Part shown: positions 53,805 to 63,433 of the stretch, one piece after another
Layout: each line of letters begins with the position of its first letter
Numbering within the stretch: the first letter of the stretch is position 1
Assembly (NCBI RefSeq): GCF_024281035.1
Contig: NZ_JAMXLH010000052.1
Coordinates: 1-64,000, forward strand
Origin: Paraburkholderia sp.
GTDB taxonomy: Bacteria; Pseudomonadota; Gammaproteobacteria; Burkholderiales; Burkholderiaceae
DNA: 64,000 nt
Direction of reading: 5' to 3'
Notes under the pieces: generated by a model
What the model saw: the letters and a program-made list of their open reading frames with translations, nothing else
The model's database searches: none
Told to the model about the DNA's origin: nothing
Position numbers and translations under genes: made by a program

Positions 53805-55603
53805 TTAAGGGACGCGCAAAGTATTGGCGGCGCCATCCTGGTAGAACATTGCCTGACTATGAAACATCCGCGCGTACTTCCCGTTTTGCGCGATGAGTTC
53901 GTCGTGAGACCCGGCCTCGACGATCCGCCCGCGATCGAGTACCAGGATACGATCGACAAACCGTGTCAACGCGAGGCGATGGCTGACGATAACGGCCGTC
54001 CGTTGTCGGGCGAGCTTGAGAATTAGCTGCATAAGCGCGGCTTCGGACTCGGGATCGAGCGCCGAAGTGGGTTCATCGAAAACGAGCAGGTCAGCTTCGT
54101 CGGCATGCGCCATCGCACGTGCGATAGCGAGCCTTTGCCATTGGCCCCCCGATATGTCGATTCCATCGGGTATTTCGGTGGTCAGAGGCGTATTGGGTTG
54201 ATCGCCGAGGAACTCGAGACCAACCGCGCGCAAATATTTGCTGGCTTGTTTCATATCGCGCTCTACGAGGTTTCCGCGCACATCGAGCGGAAAGCGCGCG
54301 AAGTCCTGAAACATGCCAACCACACGCGGCGGGCTATGTGCTGCCGACCAGGCCAACTCGCCACTGGTGGGTTCGTAGAGCCCGCTTAGCAATTTCAGCA
54401 GACTCGATTTGCCAGCACCATTTTCTCCGACGATTGCAACGACCTCGCGATGGCGAATCTCCAGATCGATCTGATCGAGGGCCGCGTGTCCGGTGTCGCG
54501 ATATCGCAATACCACCTGGCGCAGCGTCACACAGGGTGCTGCAACAGATGTCTCAGGCATGCGCGGCGGTTGAGGAATACGTTCATCGGCATGCTTTATT
54601 TCCGCGGCGTGAAGGAAGACCAGTTTGCGAAACGGACGGACCGCATAAGAAACACGCAACAGGTCGCCGAAGTTGTAGATGATCGCGGCTAACCCGTCCT
54701 TCATCTGAACGAGCGCAGCGAGCAGGAAGACGAGCTCGGCAATGCCGAGTTCACCGCGCCGAAACCCTTCAATGGCAACATACAGCGGCACGGCCAGGCA
54801 GACGCTTGCCATCAATGCCGTCGCCGCAAGCTTGAGCGCATTGCGCGTACGTACTCGCTTGATGGTCGCAAGATAGTTGTCGTACAGGCCTTGCCACGTG
54901 GCCAGCAAACGCCCCTGCATCCGGTAGATGCGCAGTTCTTTGGCGAACTCGGGTTGCGTCAAAATCCTGTCCAGAATGCGCAACTCGTTAAATGTTGCCG
55001 CATGATGCTCCTGGACATCCCAGCTCTCGCGCTCAGCCCGCGCACGCAACAGAACGGTGGGCACCATACCGGCCAGTATCAGGAAGGGAATCCACCACGC
55101 CGTCTGCCCCATCAAAAACAGAATTGGAACGATCATCGCGGCCCCCATACAGACGGCGTACAGATGGAGGACAAGGTCGCTCACCTGGTCGCTCGCGCCG
55201 GCTGCGAGAATCGCTGTTTCACGCAGTTCGGTGTCTTCGTGAATGCCGAGATTCGGGAACGTTGCGACGATCGAGTTGACCGTCCGTTTCAACAGCATGC
55301 GGGCCGAATCTCGCAGCGTGTCCACGATAAAACTCGATATCGCGCTCAATCCATCGTGAAAGCCGCCGACTATGAAGTAAGCGCTACGAGCCCCATGACA
55401 GCCGCTGCTGCCGCATCGGAGGTCAGGCGCTCGATGAGTTGCGCGTTGATATAGAGCAACGCCGCCGGCATGGCGCCGACGGCCAGGTTGAACACAATGG
55501 CGAGACACAGCGCGCGTGGCGATGCGCGCCATAGAAGTGACAGCGCCACGCTCAGGTTGTGTGCGATTTCCCAGGCTTTCACGACAATGGGCTCATCCTG
55601 CAA
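53805..55603 (-). pseudogene. ABC exporter (permease-ATPase), frameshifted near 55375
   Basis: One frame (55603 to 55370) encodes the N-terminus with the first membrane helices and ends at a stop after AAVMGLVALTS. A second frame takes over at AYFIVGGFHDGLSA and runs to 53805 with the other helices and an ATPase: Walker A GENGAGKSS, signature ISGGQWQRLAIARA, Walker B LLVFDEPTSALD, H-loop IVSHR. One missing base near 55375-55385 would restore about 598 residues. It resembles peptide/RiPP exporters; no precursor or maturation genes are beside it. Either a real mutation or a sequence error. Confidence 0.75.
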
Positions 55604-55866
55604 GGGCGCGTAGTGACTGGATTTTCAGATGCTCGCGAACAGAAGCCGGCGCTCCGGAAAATTTTTGCGGGCATGCAAGCGCGAAAGAGATCATGTGTGG
55701 ATCAAGATATGCACAGGATATCTAAATACATTTCCAGAGGAAGTCTTCCAGCTTTACCGTCGTGAACAGCGGTTCCTGCAACTCGTCCGTCCAGGGTCGT
55801 GAACACGTTATACATAAGACATCGCCCGCAACGCCCGTTCACATCGTTACGAAGCTCAACAGCCTG

Positions 55867-58311
55867 CTAAACCGTCCCCTCGAATGCGGGCAGCGCCAAT
55901 GTGAACGTGGTGCCTTCGCCGGGGTCGCTCTTGACGTAGACATGGCCGCCGTGACGCGTCACGACGGTCTTCACGAGCGCAAGGCCAAGCCCCGTTCCGC
56001 GGGCCTCGGGTCGCTGCGCAGCGTGAAATCTCCGGAATGGTGCGAACAGATCCACCTGATCCTCACGCGAAATGCCGTAGCCCTCGTCGCGAATCGAACA
56101 GAACACGCGCGGCGGTATCGACTTCACGATACGGATCGCGCAAACGATGCGCGTATCGGGCGGACTATATTTGACGGCGTTATCCAGGATATTCACCAGC
56201 GCGCGGGTCATCAGCGAACGATCGGCATTGATCAGGCCGCCTTCGCCGCTTTCGTCGCCTGCATCGCCTTCGTCGCCTTCGAACACCGTATCGATCCGGA
56301 TGCGCCGCGCACGCGCCTGCGGCCACACTTCGTCGCTTGCGTCGATCAGCAATTCGGCGAGACTCGTCGGTTCCAGCGCATACGTCTTCGACTCCGCACG
56401 CGCGAGTTGCACGAAATCGTCGGCCAGCGCGAGCGAGCGCCGCGCACTACGCTCGATGCGGTCCATCACGTCGCACAACGGGTTCGCGTCCAGCGTGCCG
56501 CGCTTGCGCTCGGTCTCGACGAGCGCCACGATCGAGGCCTGCGGCGAGCGCATGTCGTGCGACAGGAGTTGCAGCGCATCCTCGCGCTGGCGCTCGGCTT
56601 CGTGCAGTGCCGTGACTTCGGCGAGTCCCGCGATCCAGCCTGCCACGTCGCCTTGCGCGTTCGTGCGTTTCGCGTAGCGCAGCAGGTAATCGCGGCCGTC
56701 GGGCGAACGCACCTGGACGCCTCGCTCCATGAGCGCCGCGAATTTCGCGCACACCGGATTGAGCGGCTCGGGCCAGTGAGCCCGGGCGAACGCAAGCGTG
56801 GCCGGGTTCGGGTCAATCGACTTGACGAGCGAAAATTCACTGAATACATCCGCCATGGAGCGCCCCTCCGCCGGACAGACGCCAAGCCGCTCCAACGCCC
56901 CGCGCGCCGACTGATTCGCGATCAGCACGACGCCGAGCACATCGGCGACGAGGATCGGCTCAGGCACCGAGTCGAGGCTGTCCCAGACGAACCGCCCCAT
57001 GTCCTGCAGCCGCTGCGCGGTCTGCGCCATCAGCGCCATCTGCCGCGCAAGCGCGTCGCCCGCATATTCGCGCACAGGCACGGGTGCTTCAGGCAACAGA
57101 TAAGGTTCGTCGGCCAGTCTGCGCAAAGCCTTGCGCAGATACGCCATCGTCATTTCCAGACGCCGCCAGTTCCACATCGGATAGACAAAGATCAGCGCGG
57201 CCACTGCGGGCACGGGGCTCAGCCACATGTGCGCGCCGTCGAGGAGCGCGGCGCTCACAGCAAGCGAGGCGACACCGAGCGCGACGGACAACAACAGGGC
57301 GCGCCACGGCGACAACACGAGAAAACCCGCCAGCAGCAGTGAGAGCGGCACGAGCGACGCGAGCAGCGCCCACGGTCTCGACACGGGTTCGATGGCGGTG
57401 CCGTTGAGCAGCGTGTCGAGGACGTTCGCGTGGATGTGCACGCCCGGCAGCGGGCCGAGCATGCCGGAGACCGGCGTCGCGAAACGATCCTGGACCCCCG
57501 AAGCCGTGACGCCGACCAGCGCCACACGATCGCGCAACCATTCGGCCGGCACGTGGCCGTCGAGCACGTCCGAGAACGACACGCGCCGATGGATCTGCGC
57601 ATGCGCGCTGAACGGGACGAGGAAGCGCGCCTCCCTGCCCGCGCTAGCCAGCGCCTCGCCGCGGATGGTCTGCGGCGCGCCGCCGGACAGCGTGATCTCA
57701 CCCCCGCGCGCGGCGCGCCAGGCGGGCACCATCAGTTGCGGCCAGTGCTGATGCGCGTCGCCCTGGAATAGCGCAACGCTGCGCACGATGCCGTCACTGT
57801 CGACTTCGAAATTGACATGCCCGAGACCGGCAGCCGCATTCGCGAGCGGTGCGACGGGCAGCACGACTTCACGTGCGCCCGCTGCATCCGAGGAACCCAG
57901 CACGACCGGAAGGTAAGCCGGCCGCGCGGCGAGCGCTTTCGCAAAACTGTCGTCGTCGGGCGAAGGTTCGGTGAACGGCACGTCGTAAACGATCGCCGCC
58001 ACGCCCGCCTGGTCCAGTTGCTCGGCGAGCCGCGCATGGATGCTGCGCGGCCACGGCCAGCGGCCAAGCGCTGCGATGCTCGCGTCGTCGATCTCGACGA
58101 TCGCGATATCCGACGACATGGAGGGCGCACGCCCGGCAAGGAAGCGATCGTAGACGAACTGGTCGGCACCGGCCGTCCACTGCCACACGATGCTGAGGAT
58201 CACGATCAGGAGGCCCGCGCATCCGACACCCGCCCATTCGGACAGGAACCGGCGCCTGAAGGAGCGGCCTGGGCGCGCAGGCGGCTTGACGCGCATGGCG
58301 GGCGCCGTCAC
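55867..58311 (-). CDS. CHASE2-domain sensor histidine kinase
   Basis: 814 residues. One membrane helix (about 30-48), a large periplasmic CHASE2 domain (about 50-330, with GRAPSMSSDIAIVEIDDASI), three helices (330-400), a PAS-like region (430-560), then HisKA with LLSHDMRSPQAS and HATPase with NILDNAVKYS, RDEGYGI and GTGLGLALV. An acidic insert (EGDEGDAGDESGEGG) sits before the ATPase. The GTG at 58311 overlaps the stop of the small upstream ORF; an ATG at 58296 is the alternative. Confidence 0.92.
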   Translation of the reverse strand: MTAPAMRVKPPARPGRSFRRRFLSEWAGVGCAGLLIVILSIVWQWTAGADQFVYDRFLAGRAPSMSSDIAIVEIDDASIAALGRWPWPRSIHARLAEQLDQAGVAAIVYDVPFTEPSPDDDSFAKALAARPAYLPVVLGSSDAAGAREVVLPVAPLANAAAGLGHVNFEVDSDGIVRSVALFQGDAHQHWPQLMVPAWRAARGGEITLSGGAPQTIRGEALASAGREARFLVPFSAHAQIHRRVSFSDVLDGHVPAEWLRDRVALVGVTASGVQDRFATPVSGMLGPLPGVHIHANVLDTLLNGTAIEPVSRPWALLASLVPLSLLLAGFLVLSPWRALLLSVALGVASLAVSAALLDGAHMWLSPVPAVAALIFVYPMWNWRRLEMTMAYLRKALRRLADEPYLLPEAPVPVREYAGDALARQMALMAQTAQRLQDMGRFVWDSLDSVPEPILVADVLGVVLIANQSARGALERLGVCPAEGRSMADVFSEFSLVKSIDPNPATLAFARAHWPEPLNPVCAKFAALMERGVQVRSPDGRDYLLRYAKRTNAQGDVAGWIAGLAEVTALHEAERQREDALQLLSHDMRSPQASIVALVETERKRGTLDANPLCDVMDRIERSARRSLALADDFVQLARAESKTYALEPTSLAELLIDASDEVWPQARARRIRIDTVFEGDEGDAGDESGEGGLINADRSLMTRALVNILDNAVKYSPPDTRIVCAIRIVKSIPPRVFCSIRDEGYGISREDQVDLFAPFRRFHAAQRPEARGTGLGLALVKTVVTRHGGHVYVKSDPGEGTTFTLALPAFEGTV

Positions 58312-58517
58312 CCGTCGAGCCGGAACGACGCGATCAGCCAGGCTTGCCGGTAGTAGCCGCGGTTGTCGACCGGCTCAGCGAGCACGGTCCGGTCGTACAC
58401 GTCCTCTGGAAGATCGTTGACCGCGATCTCGGCGTTCGTGGCGTCGGCGAATTCGACGGACGGCACGCGCACCGCCCGCGCCGGCGCGGCGCGCTGCATC
58501 GGGCGAGCCGGACTCAC
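58308..58517 (-). CDS. Small ORF coupled between response regulator and kinase
   Basis: 69 residues starting at GTG 58517. Its start overlaps the response regulator stop and its stop overlaps the kinase start, both as GTGA. The N-third is basic (residues 1-20), the rest acidic with EFADATNAEIAVNDLPEDV and a C-terminal YYRQAWLIASFRLDG. I do not recognise a family. The tight double overlap argues for a real, co-translated gene; a role in the two-component pair is inferred. Confidence 0.6.
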   Translation of the reverse strand: MSPARPMQRAAPARAVRVPSVEFADATNAEIAVNDLPEDVYDRTVLAEPVDNRGYYRQAWLIASFRLDG

Positions 58518-59215
58518 GCGGCGTCCCCTTCGATTCTCTCGAGACGATAGCCGTAGCCGTAAATCGGCGTCAGACGGTAGCCGTTTTCGGGGCGCAGGCC
58601 GAGCTTGGAGCGCAGCATCGAGACGTGCGTATCCATCGTGCGCGACGGAATATCGTCGGACTGTTTCCAGATCACATCGAGAATGTGTGTGCGCGAAAGC
58701 GGCCGGCTCAGATGCTGGAACAGCAGCAGCGCGAGATCGAACTCCTTCTGCGTCAGCGCGACCGGCTTGCCGTGCACCAGGACCTTGCGGGATTTCAGAT
58801 CGAATTCGTATTCGCCGAAGACTTCTTTGAGCACCGGCGCATACAACTGATAGGCGCGGCGCAGCAGCGAACCTACGCGCGCCACCAGCACCGCTGCGGA
58901 AACCGGCTTGACCACGTAGTCGTCGGCACCGCTGTTGAGCATCAGCACGATATCGGCCTCGTGGCTGCGGCTCGTCATGAACAGCACCGGCAACCGCGTG
59001 GAGAGGCTCTGGCGCACCCAGTACAGAACCTCGTCGCCCGACATGTCGGGCACGTTCCAGTCCAGCACGAGCAGGTCAAACGTCTCGCGCCGCAGCTGCC
59101 GCACGAGGTCGTTGCCCTTCGCAAACACATGGCAAGTGTGGCCGGCTTCCCCCAACGCTTGACATACGAATTCCGCTTGAGCCGGATCGTCTTCCAGTAC
59201 TGCAATTCTCATCAT
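58514..59215 (-). CDS. OmpR-family response regulator
   Basis: 233 residues. Receiver with the full pocket: acidic pair in AVLEDD, phospho-aspartate in VLDWNVPDMSG, threonine in LFMTSRS and lysine in YVVKPVS; then a winged-helix domain (SRTMDTHVSMLRSKLG). The ATG at 59215 is followed at once by a second ATG; AGG spacing favours the first. First gene of a coupled trio with the 69-residue ORF and the CHASE2 kinase, surely its partner. Confidence 0.9.
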   Translation of the reverse strand: MMRIAVLEDDPAQAEFVCQALGEAGHTCHVFAKGNDLVRQLRRETFDLLVLDWNVPDMSGDEVLYWVRQSLSTRLPVLFMTSRSHEADIVLMLNSGADDYVVKPVSAAVLVARVGSLLRRAYQLYAPVLKEVFGEYEFDLKSRKVLVHGKPVALTQKEFDLALLLFQHLSRPLSRTHILDVIWKQSDDIPSRTMDTHVSMLRSKLGLRPENGYRLTPIYGYGYRLERIEGDAA

Positions 59216-59891
59216 GCCCCGCACCTGCAATCGTCTTTCATCTTTCCAGGATGGATTGGCTTTCCAGGCGGGCCGAACGGCGGCACCGTCCCGTCCCCGC
59301 GCCGGCCGTCGTGCCGCGGCGCATAGCGCCCCGCGGACACCGACGGACATCCGTCCCGGAACACGCTGCGCACGGTCTGACCATGCGTCCTCAAACCGCT
59401 ACTCTCGCTTCGTCTTGAAAATAACGGGAGAGCGCCGCGCCAGTCGTTATGTGAAATCGGATCTCGTTCATAGTAGTCGAAAAGAGTTTCCCCTTACCGT
59501 AGTCCGTATAGTCCGTCGTGGGCGGCACCGCGCTACAGGCCGTCAGACGCAACGTTGTGAGATGAACGTCCCCGCGCTTCCTGCACCGCCACGTGGCGGG
59601 CGCATGCCAGCGCGCAACGTTTCCGGCTCAAGGTGAATGGATCGGATCCGTTGGACCCGGATGTGCCCCGTGCCGTCGCGCGCCGGGCACTGCGTCGGCC
59701 ACGTCGGCCATCTGACAAGTGGGCTTATTGATCGGCTTCACGGAGCCGGATCACCACGCGGGTTCACTGAGTGGGTTCCGATCGTTCATTAAGCGGCCTC
59801 CTTGCCTCAGGCAACGACAGCCGTATATTTTGGAGCGCGTATTGTCCCCGGAAGTCGCAATATTTAGTGTCAAAGATTGCTAAATCTCGCA

Positions 59892-59908
59892 ATCCATGCA
59901 GCATGGAT
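59892..59908. repeat. 17-nt perfect palindrome
   Basis: ATCCATGC, one base, GCATGGAT. Operator-like in form and in an AT-rich patch, but about 680 nt from the nearest downstream start, so its role is unclear. Confidence 0.45.
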
Positions 59909-60060
59909 ATGCAAAATACTCTGACATCCTAACGATACAAGATCGACGGCAACGCATTGCTGACGCGCGAAGCGCAGCAGCAGCAGCACAAGCGGTGGCC
60001 AGGAGAATGCGATCGCTCAGCCAGTGCAGAGCGATCTGTCGGGAAGACGGATGGGAGTCG

Positions 60061-60089
60061 GCGCGAGCGCCCGAAACCGGCGCTCGCGC
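60061..60089 (-). terminator. GC-rich hairpin after SH3 protein gene
   Basis: GCGCGAGCGC pairs perfectly with GCGCTCGCGC around 9 nt, 28 nt after the SH3-protein stop on the minus strand. There is no T-run, so termination strength is uncertain. Confidence 0.5.
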
Positions 60090-60116
60090 GTGAAGAAGCC
60101 GGACTAAGGCGGTGCG

Positions 60117-61067
60117 TCAGTTCTGCTGTCGGTAGTCGCGGCGGCCGCTGTTCGCGTCACCTGACGGGTGGCCGCCCTGCGGCGCACCTTGCGGGCGTTC
60201 CGGTCGCGCCGCACCGGGCGCCGGGCCGGGCGCACGCTGACCGCCGTATGGCTGACCGGCAGGCGGGTGGCCATAAGCGCCTGCGGGCGGCTCAGGCGGA
60301 CGACCGCCGTACTGCGGCCCCTGCACCTGAGGACGGGCCGCACCCGGCGGCGGGGCGGACGGCCGCGCGCCGTTGAATTGCGGCTCCGGCGGGCGGTGCA
60401 TACCGGGCGGCGAACCTCCGGCCTCAGGCATCGCCCGACGTTCCGCTCCGCGTGGCGGCTCGCCATGCATTGGCGGAGGCCCACCGGCCTCAGGCATCGC
60501 CCGTCGTTCCGCTCCACGCGGCGGCTCGCCACGCATTGGCGGAGGCCCACCGGCCCCAGGCATCGCCCGACGTTCCTCTCCGCGCGGCGGCTCGCCATGC
60601 ATTCGCGGCGGCCCTCCGTACGGGCGCCCGCCATAGCCCGGTTGCGGCCTGTGCGCCCAGCGATCACGGTCGCCGTACCACGGACGATCGCGATAGAAAC
60701 TGCCCCAGTACGCTCCGAGCGCAAAAGTCACGACCGGCAGCCCGATGGATGGGCCATAGTCTTCGAGCGGCACGTAGCCGCCCTGGTAGGGATACGAGAG
60801 ATAGGCGGCATAGACCCAGCCGCGCAGGTCGGGCAGCGCGACGTCGCACCACGAGTAGTCGCTCACGCAGCCCATCACGGTGACGGGCACACCGGGCCCG
60901 AGTTCGGACACAACCGGGTAGTCACCCGACGGTCCGGCGAAGAGTTCGACCGGCTCGCTCGTGTAGGCCTGGACCTGCGCGAACGCACGAGGCGCCGCCA
61001 GCCCGAAACCGGCCAGCACCACCGCGACGGCCAGCGCCCGCGTGCGCATCGTCTGGCTCTTATACAT
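60117..61067 (-). CDS. Secreted SH3-domain protein with proline/arginine repeat tail
   Basis: 316 residues. Signal peptide (about 1-30, ending FAQ), a bacterial SH3 domain (about 32-95: SEPVELFAGPSGDYPVVSEL, LPDLRGWVYAAYL), then a hydrophobic stretch and a long low-complexity tail. Residues 156-221 are three copies of a 22-residue unit of the type MHGEPPRGAERRAMPEAGGP. GGGAG lies 7 nt before the ATG at 61067. The SH3 part suggests binding to peptidoglycan. Confidence 0.85.
   Translation of the reverse strand: MYKSQTMRTRALAVAVVLAGFGLAAPRAFAQVQAYTSEPVELFAGPSGDYPVVSELGPGVPVTVMGCVSDYSWCDVALPDLRGWVYAAYLSYPYQGGYVPLEDYGPSIGLPVVTFALGAYWGSFYRDRPWYGDRDRWAHRPQPGYGGRPYGGPPRMHGEPPRGEERRAMPGAGGPPPMRGEPPRGAERRAMPEAGGPPPMHGEPPRGAERRAMPEAGGSPPGMHRPPEPQFNGARPSAPPPGAARPQVQGPQYGGRPPEPPAGAYGHPPAGQPYGGQRAPGPAPGAARPERPQGAPQGGHPSGDANSGRRDYRQQN
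60405..60602 (-). repeat. 66-nt tandem repeat, three copies, within SH3 protein gene
   Basis: Copies start at 60602, 60536 and 60470. They are in frame, 22 codons each, and differ at a few bases. Copy-number change would keep the reading frame. Confidence 0.88.
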
Positions 61068-61720
61068 TGTTTTCTCCCTTGACCACTTTTCGTATTCGAT
61101 CAAGCCGCACGTTTCGTGCCTGATTCACGCGTTTTCGTCGAAATAGTGAATTGGACTCGCCCAGCGGGCTGCCTCGCCGAAAGCTTACCTTGATTAAGAC
61201 AGTTTGCAGTTTTATTGGGACTCAATGACGGTGCGGTAAATGCGGGCCTGTATCGGTCCGCTCGCAGGCGTGACGCGCGGTCAAACGAGGCACCGGGAAC
61301 AACCCTGCCGGTGGTCGCGAGCACGAATTGCCGACGCCCGGAACCGGCCAACGTACGGACATTCGGCCACCACAGCTTCAAAGGAGCGCTTCAGGTCGGC
61401 GCCGGTCCGTCACCATCGGAGCGCCGATTCAACACACTAAAGACCGCATAAGCAGTGGAGGTGTTGCAAATGAAGCACAGACGGCGGATTTACAATGCAC
61501 ACCGCCAGAAGGCGTTGATATGCGGGCGGTGGCGCAAAAACCGCGCGATTTCAACTTGCCTCTGCGAGATTTGAGAGCGTTGTGTCACGTCAAGTCGGCC
61601 AGCATATATCACACCGTGATACAATCGGCACGTTTATATGCCTTTTGATGTCTGTGCAAGTCAACGAGGCAATGCTGCGACGCGTATCCGTTAATCGTCA
61701 ATCCGCCCAGAGTTTTCTAA
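61068..61720. other. Intergenic with small palindrome
   Basis: 653 bases between divergent SH3-protein and YoaK-type genes. No supported frame. The right part (61450-61720) is AT-richer and carries the inverted repeat TATCAC-ACC-GTGATA at 61607-61621, about 100 nt upstream of the YoaK-type start, where an operator could sit. Confidence 0.45.
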
Positions 61721-62455
61721 ATGTTGCTGCGTCAGGGAGAAGCCCGCAACCACGAGATCGATCGTCAACTTGCCTGCATACTCGCCGGGATTGCAGGCGC
61801 CCTGAACACCGCGGCCTTTCACGCCGCCGGGTTTTTCTCGGCAAACATGACCGGGAACGTGTCGTCACTCTCGGATCACGCTGCACTCGGGCAATGGTGG
61901 GTCAGCGCCTTCTACTTCTCCATCCTCGTCATCTTCGTTTTCGGCAGCACGACGTCGACCCTGCTGATCAATGCCGGGTGCCGGCGTACGATCCGCAGCA
62001 TCTACGCGATCACGATCCTCGCGGAAGCCATTCTCATGGTGTTGCTCGGACTCGCCGAATGGTCGATTCCCTCGATGGATCGCGGCCCCGTGCTGATCCT
62101 CGGCCTGAGTTTCCTGATGGGATTCCAGAACGCCGTCGTCACTCGCATCTCGGGTGCGAGGGTTCGTGCCACACACGTTTCCGGCATGTCGACCGATATC
62201 GGTATTGAGTTCGGCATGCTTCTCGACATCATCCGCGGGCGCGAACCGGACGTCGAACTTGCGCCGTATTCGGCCAAACTGCGTCTGCACGTACAGACCG
62301 TCCTGTCGTTTTTGGCCGGCGGTGTCGCGGGGATGGTGGTCTATCAGGCAATCGGGACGCGGCTTCTGTTCGCCGCCGCCGTTCTGCTGTTCGCGATGGC
62401 GATCACATCCATCATTCGCGCCCGGACGCAGAGCAATCAGATATCGATGCCCTGA
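61721..62455 (+). CDS. YoaK/DUF1275 family membrane protein
   Basis: 244 residues, about six membrane helices, with the DUF1275 marks GALNTAAFHAAGFFSANMTG at the first helix and GFQNAVVTRISGARVRATHV in the middle. The family is widespread and of unknown function, possibly a transporter. The ribosome site is weak, so the start is the least certain part. Confidence 0.85.
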   Translation: MLLRQGEARNHEIDRQLACILAGIAGALNTAAFHAAGFFSANMTGNVSSLSDHAALGQWWVSAFYFSILVIFVFGSTTSTLLINAGCRRTIRSIYAITILAEAILMVLLGLAEWSIPSMDRGPVLILGLSFLMGFQNAVVTRISGARVRATHVSGMSTDIGIEFGMLLDIIRGREPDVELAPYSAKLRLHVQTVLSFLAGGVAGMVVYQAIGTRLLFAAAVLLFAMAITSIIRARTQSNQISMP

Positions 62456-62489
62456 TCCCTAAAGCGGTAATTCAAAAAGCCACCGAAGT

Positions 62490-62822
62490 TCAGGATCGGC
62501 ATTTGTTAATGCCTGCATATTTCCACTGACCATTTATTAATGGCTCTACCCGAGGAACAAGATCCTGTCCGGCCGTTGCCGTGTTTGCACCCAACCCTGA
62601 TTCCACCGTCTTGTGCCGGACTTTGAGAACTTGTTCGGGCGTTGTCGTGCCGCCCAATGTGACAACATCGGTTATCGAGCCCACCGTGACGCCTGGCGCG
62701 CCCTCATACAGGCCGGTGAGGATATTTCCATTTGAAACTTGCGTCCCTGCATCACTGGCTATTTTTGCCGTTGTGCAACCGGACAGCGCTGCTGTGCAAG
62801 CAACAAAAGGATGGCCCCGCAT
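62490..62822 (-). CDS. Hypothetical small lipoprotein
   Basis: 110 residues from the ATG at 62822. A short hydrophobic start ends in a lipobox-like AALSGC, then a mature part with TPEQVLKVRHKTVESGLG that I do not recognise. A longer frame to 62885 has GGAG upstream but would put the lipobox too far in. Convergent with the YoaK-type gene. Confidence 0.45.
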   Translation of the reverse strand: MRGHPFVACTAALSGCTTAKIASDAGTQVSNGNILTGLYEGAPGVTVGSITDVVTLGGTTTPEQVLKVRHKTVESGLGANTATAGQDLVPRVEPLINGQWKYAGINKCRS

Positions 62823-62944
62823 CCATCCAAAGAGCGGTCCTGGAGGGCCCTGGTCGATGAACGTCTCCCGGAGTAGGGACAGCATCGGGGCGGCACTCCG
62901 AAAGCTCTTCAGCCCTGGAGTGCCATGATTCGATCCGGACCTGA

Positions 62945-63181
62945 CTAATCGCGCCAGTAGTGATTGGCTGCGGCTATCGTGGCGAACTCAGTCGCTACGA
63001 CTTGCCCGACCTGAAGCAGCATGCTCGCGTCGTTCGCATACACGTCGCGTAGCTTATCCCGGACAGCCTCGTCCTGCTGTGTCGCCTTGATGATCAGCCG
63101 TGCCATCTTGACGGCCAGTTGGCGCCCTTCTTCCGGAGTCGCGGTGATGAGCGAATTGCCGGGAACAAGTGTGGTATCCAT
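62945..63181 (-). CDS. Hypothetical 78-residue protein
   Basis: Mostly helical, with QLAVKMARLIIKATQQDEAVRDKL and no signal or membrane segment. GAGG lies 9 nt before the ATG, and codon use is normal. I do not recognise a family. It follows the glycine-zipper lipoprotein gene by 252 nt on the same strand. Confidence 0.5.
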   Translation of the reverse strand: MDTTLVPGNSLITATPEEGRQLAVKMARLIIKATQQDEAVRDKLRDVYANDASMLLQVGQVVATEFATIAAANHYWRD

Positions 63182-63433
63182 CGTTGCGCACCTCTCTGGT
63201 TACAAGTGAGTGAACGAAATATGTCGGAGCGATCTGACAGCTTCGACATTCATGATTATTGCTGACACCGGGCAACTGTGACGCGACCTGTTCACGCCGC
63301 AGCTGGAACCGGACGCACTTGATGCTCCAGCCGGGGTGCAGGCTCCCGTCCATCGATAAACCGCGCCGCGCGTTCCCGCTTCTCGACTGGCCACCCGGCG
63401 AGTCGTGAGGCCGGGCGACAGCGACCGGAATCA

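Larger units (their letters stand above)
59216..60116. other. Intergenic, no gene seen
   Basis: 901 bases between the response regulator and the SH3-protein stop. Frames here lack family features. An AT-rich part near 59820-59950 holds a 17-nt palindrome (listed), and a GC-rich hairpin closes the right end. The promoter of the two-component operon must lie near 59216-59480. Confidence 0.45.

Noticed and set aside
55593..55694. 33-codon minus-strand ORF (start MISFALACPQ) just before the ABC exporter, as a possible RiPP precursor
   Set aside because: It has no ribosome site, no leader/core motif of a known class, and no maturation enzyme gene nearby. The exporter itself is frameshifted.
60061..60089. 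GC-rich inverted repeat as a recombination or attachment site
   Set aside because: It is better explained as a hairpin 28 nt after the SH3-protein stop. No integrase or tRNA is near.
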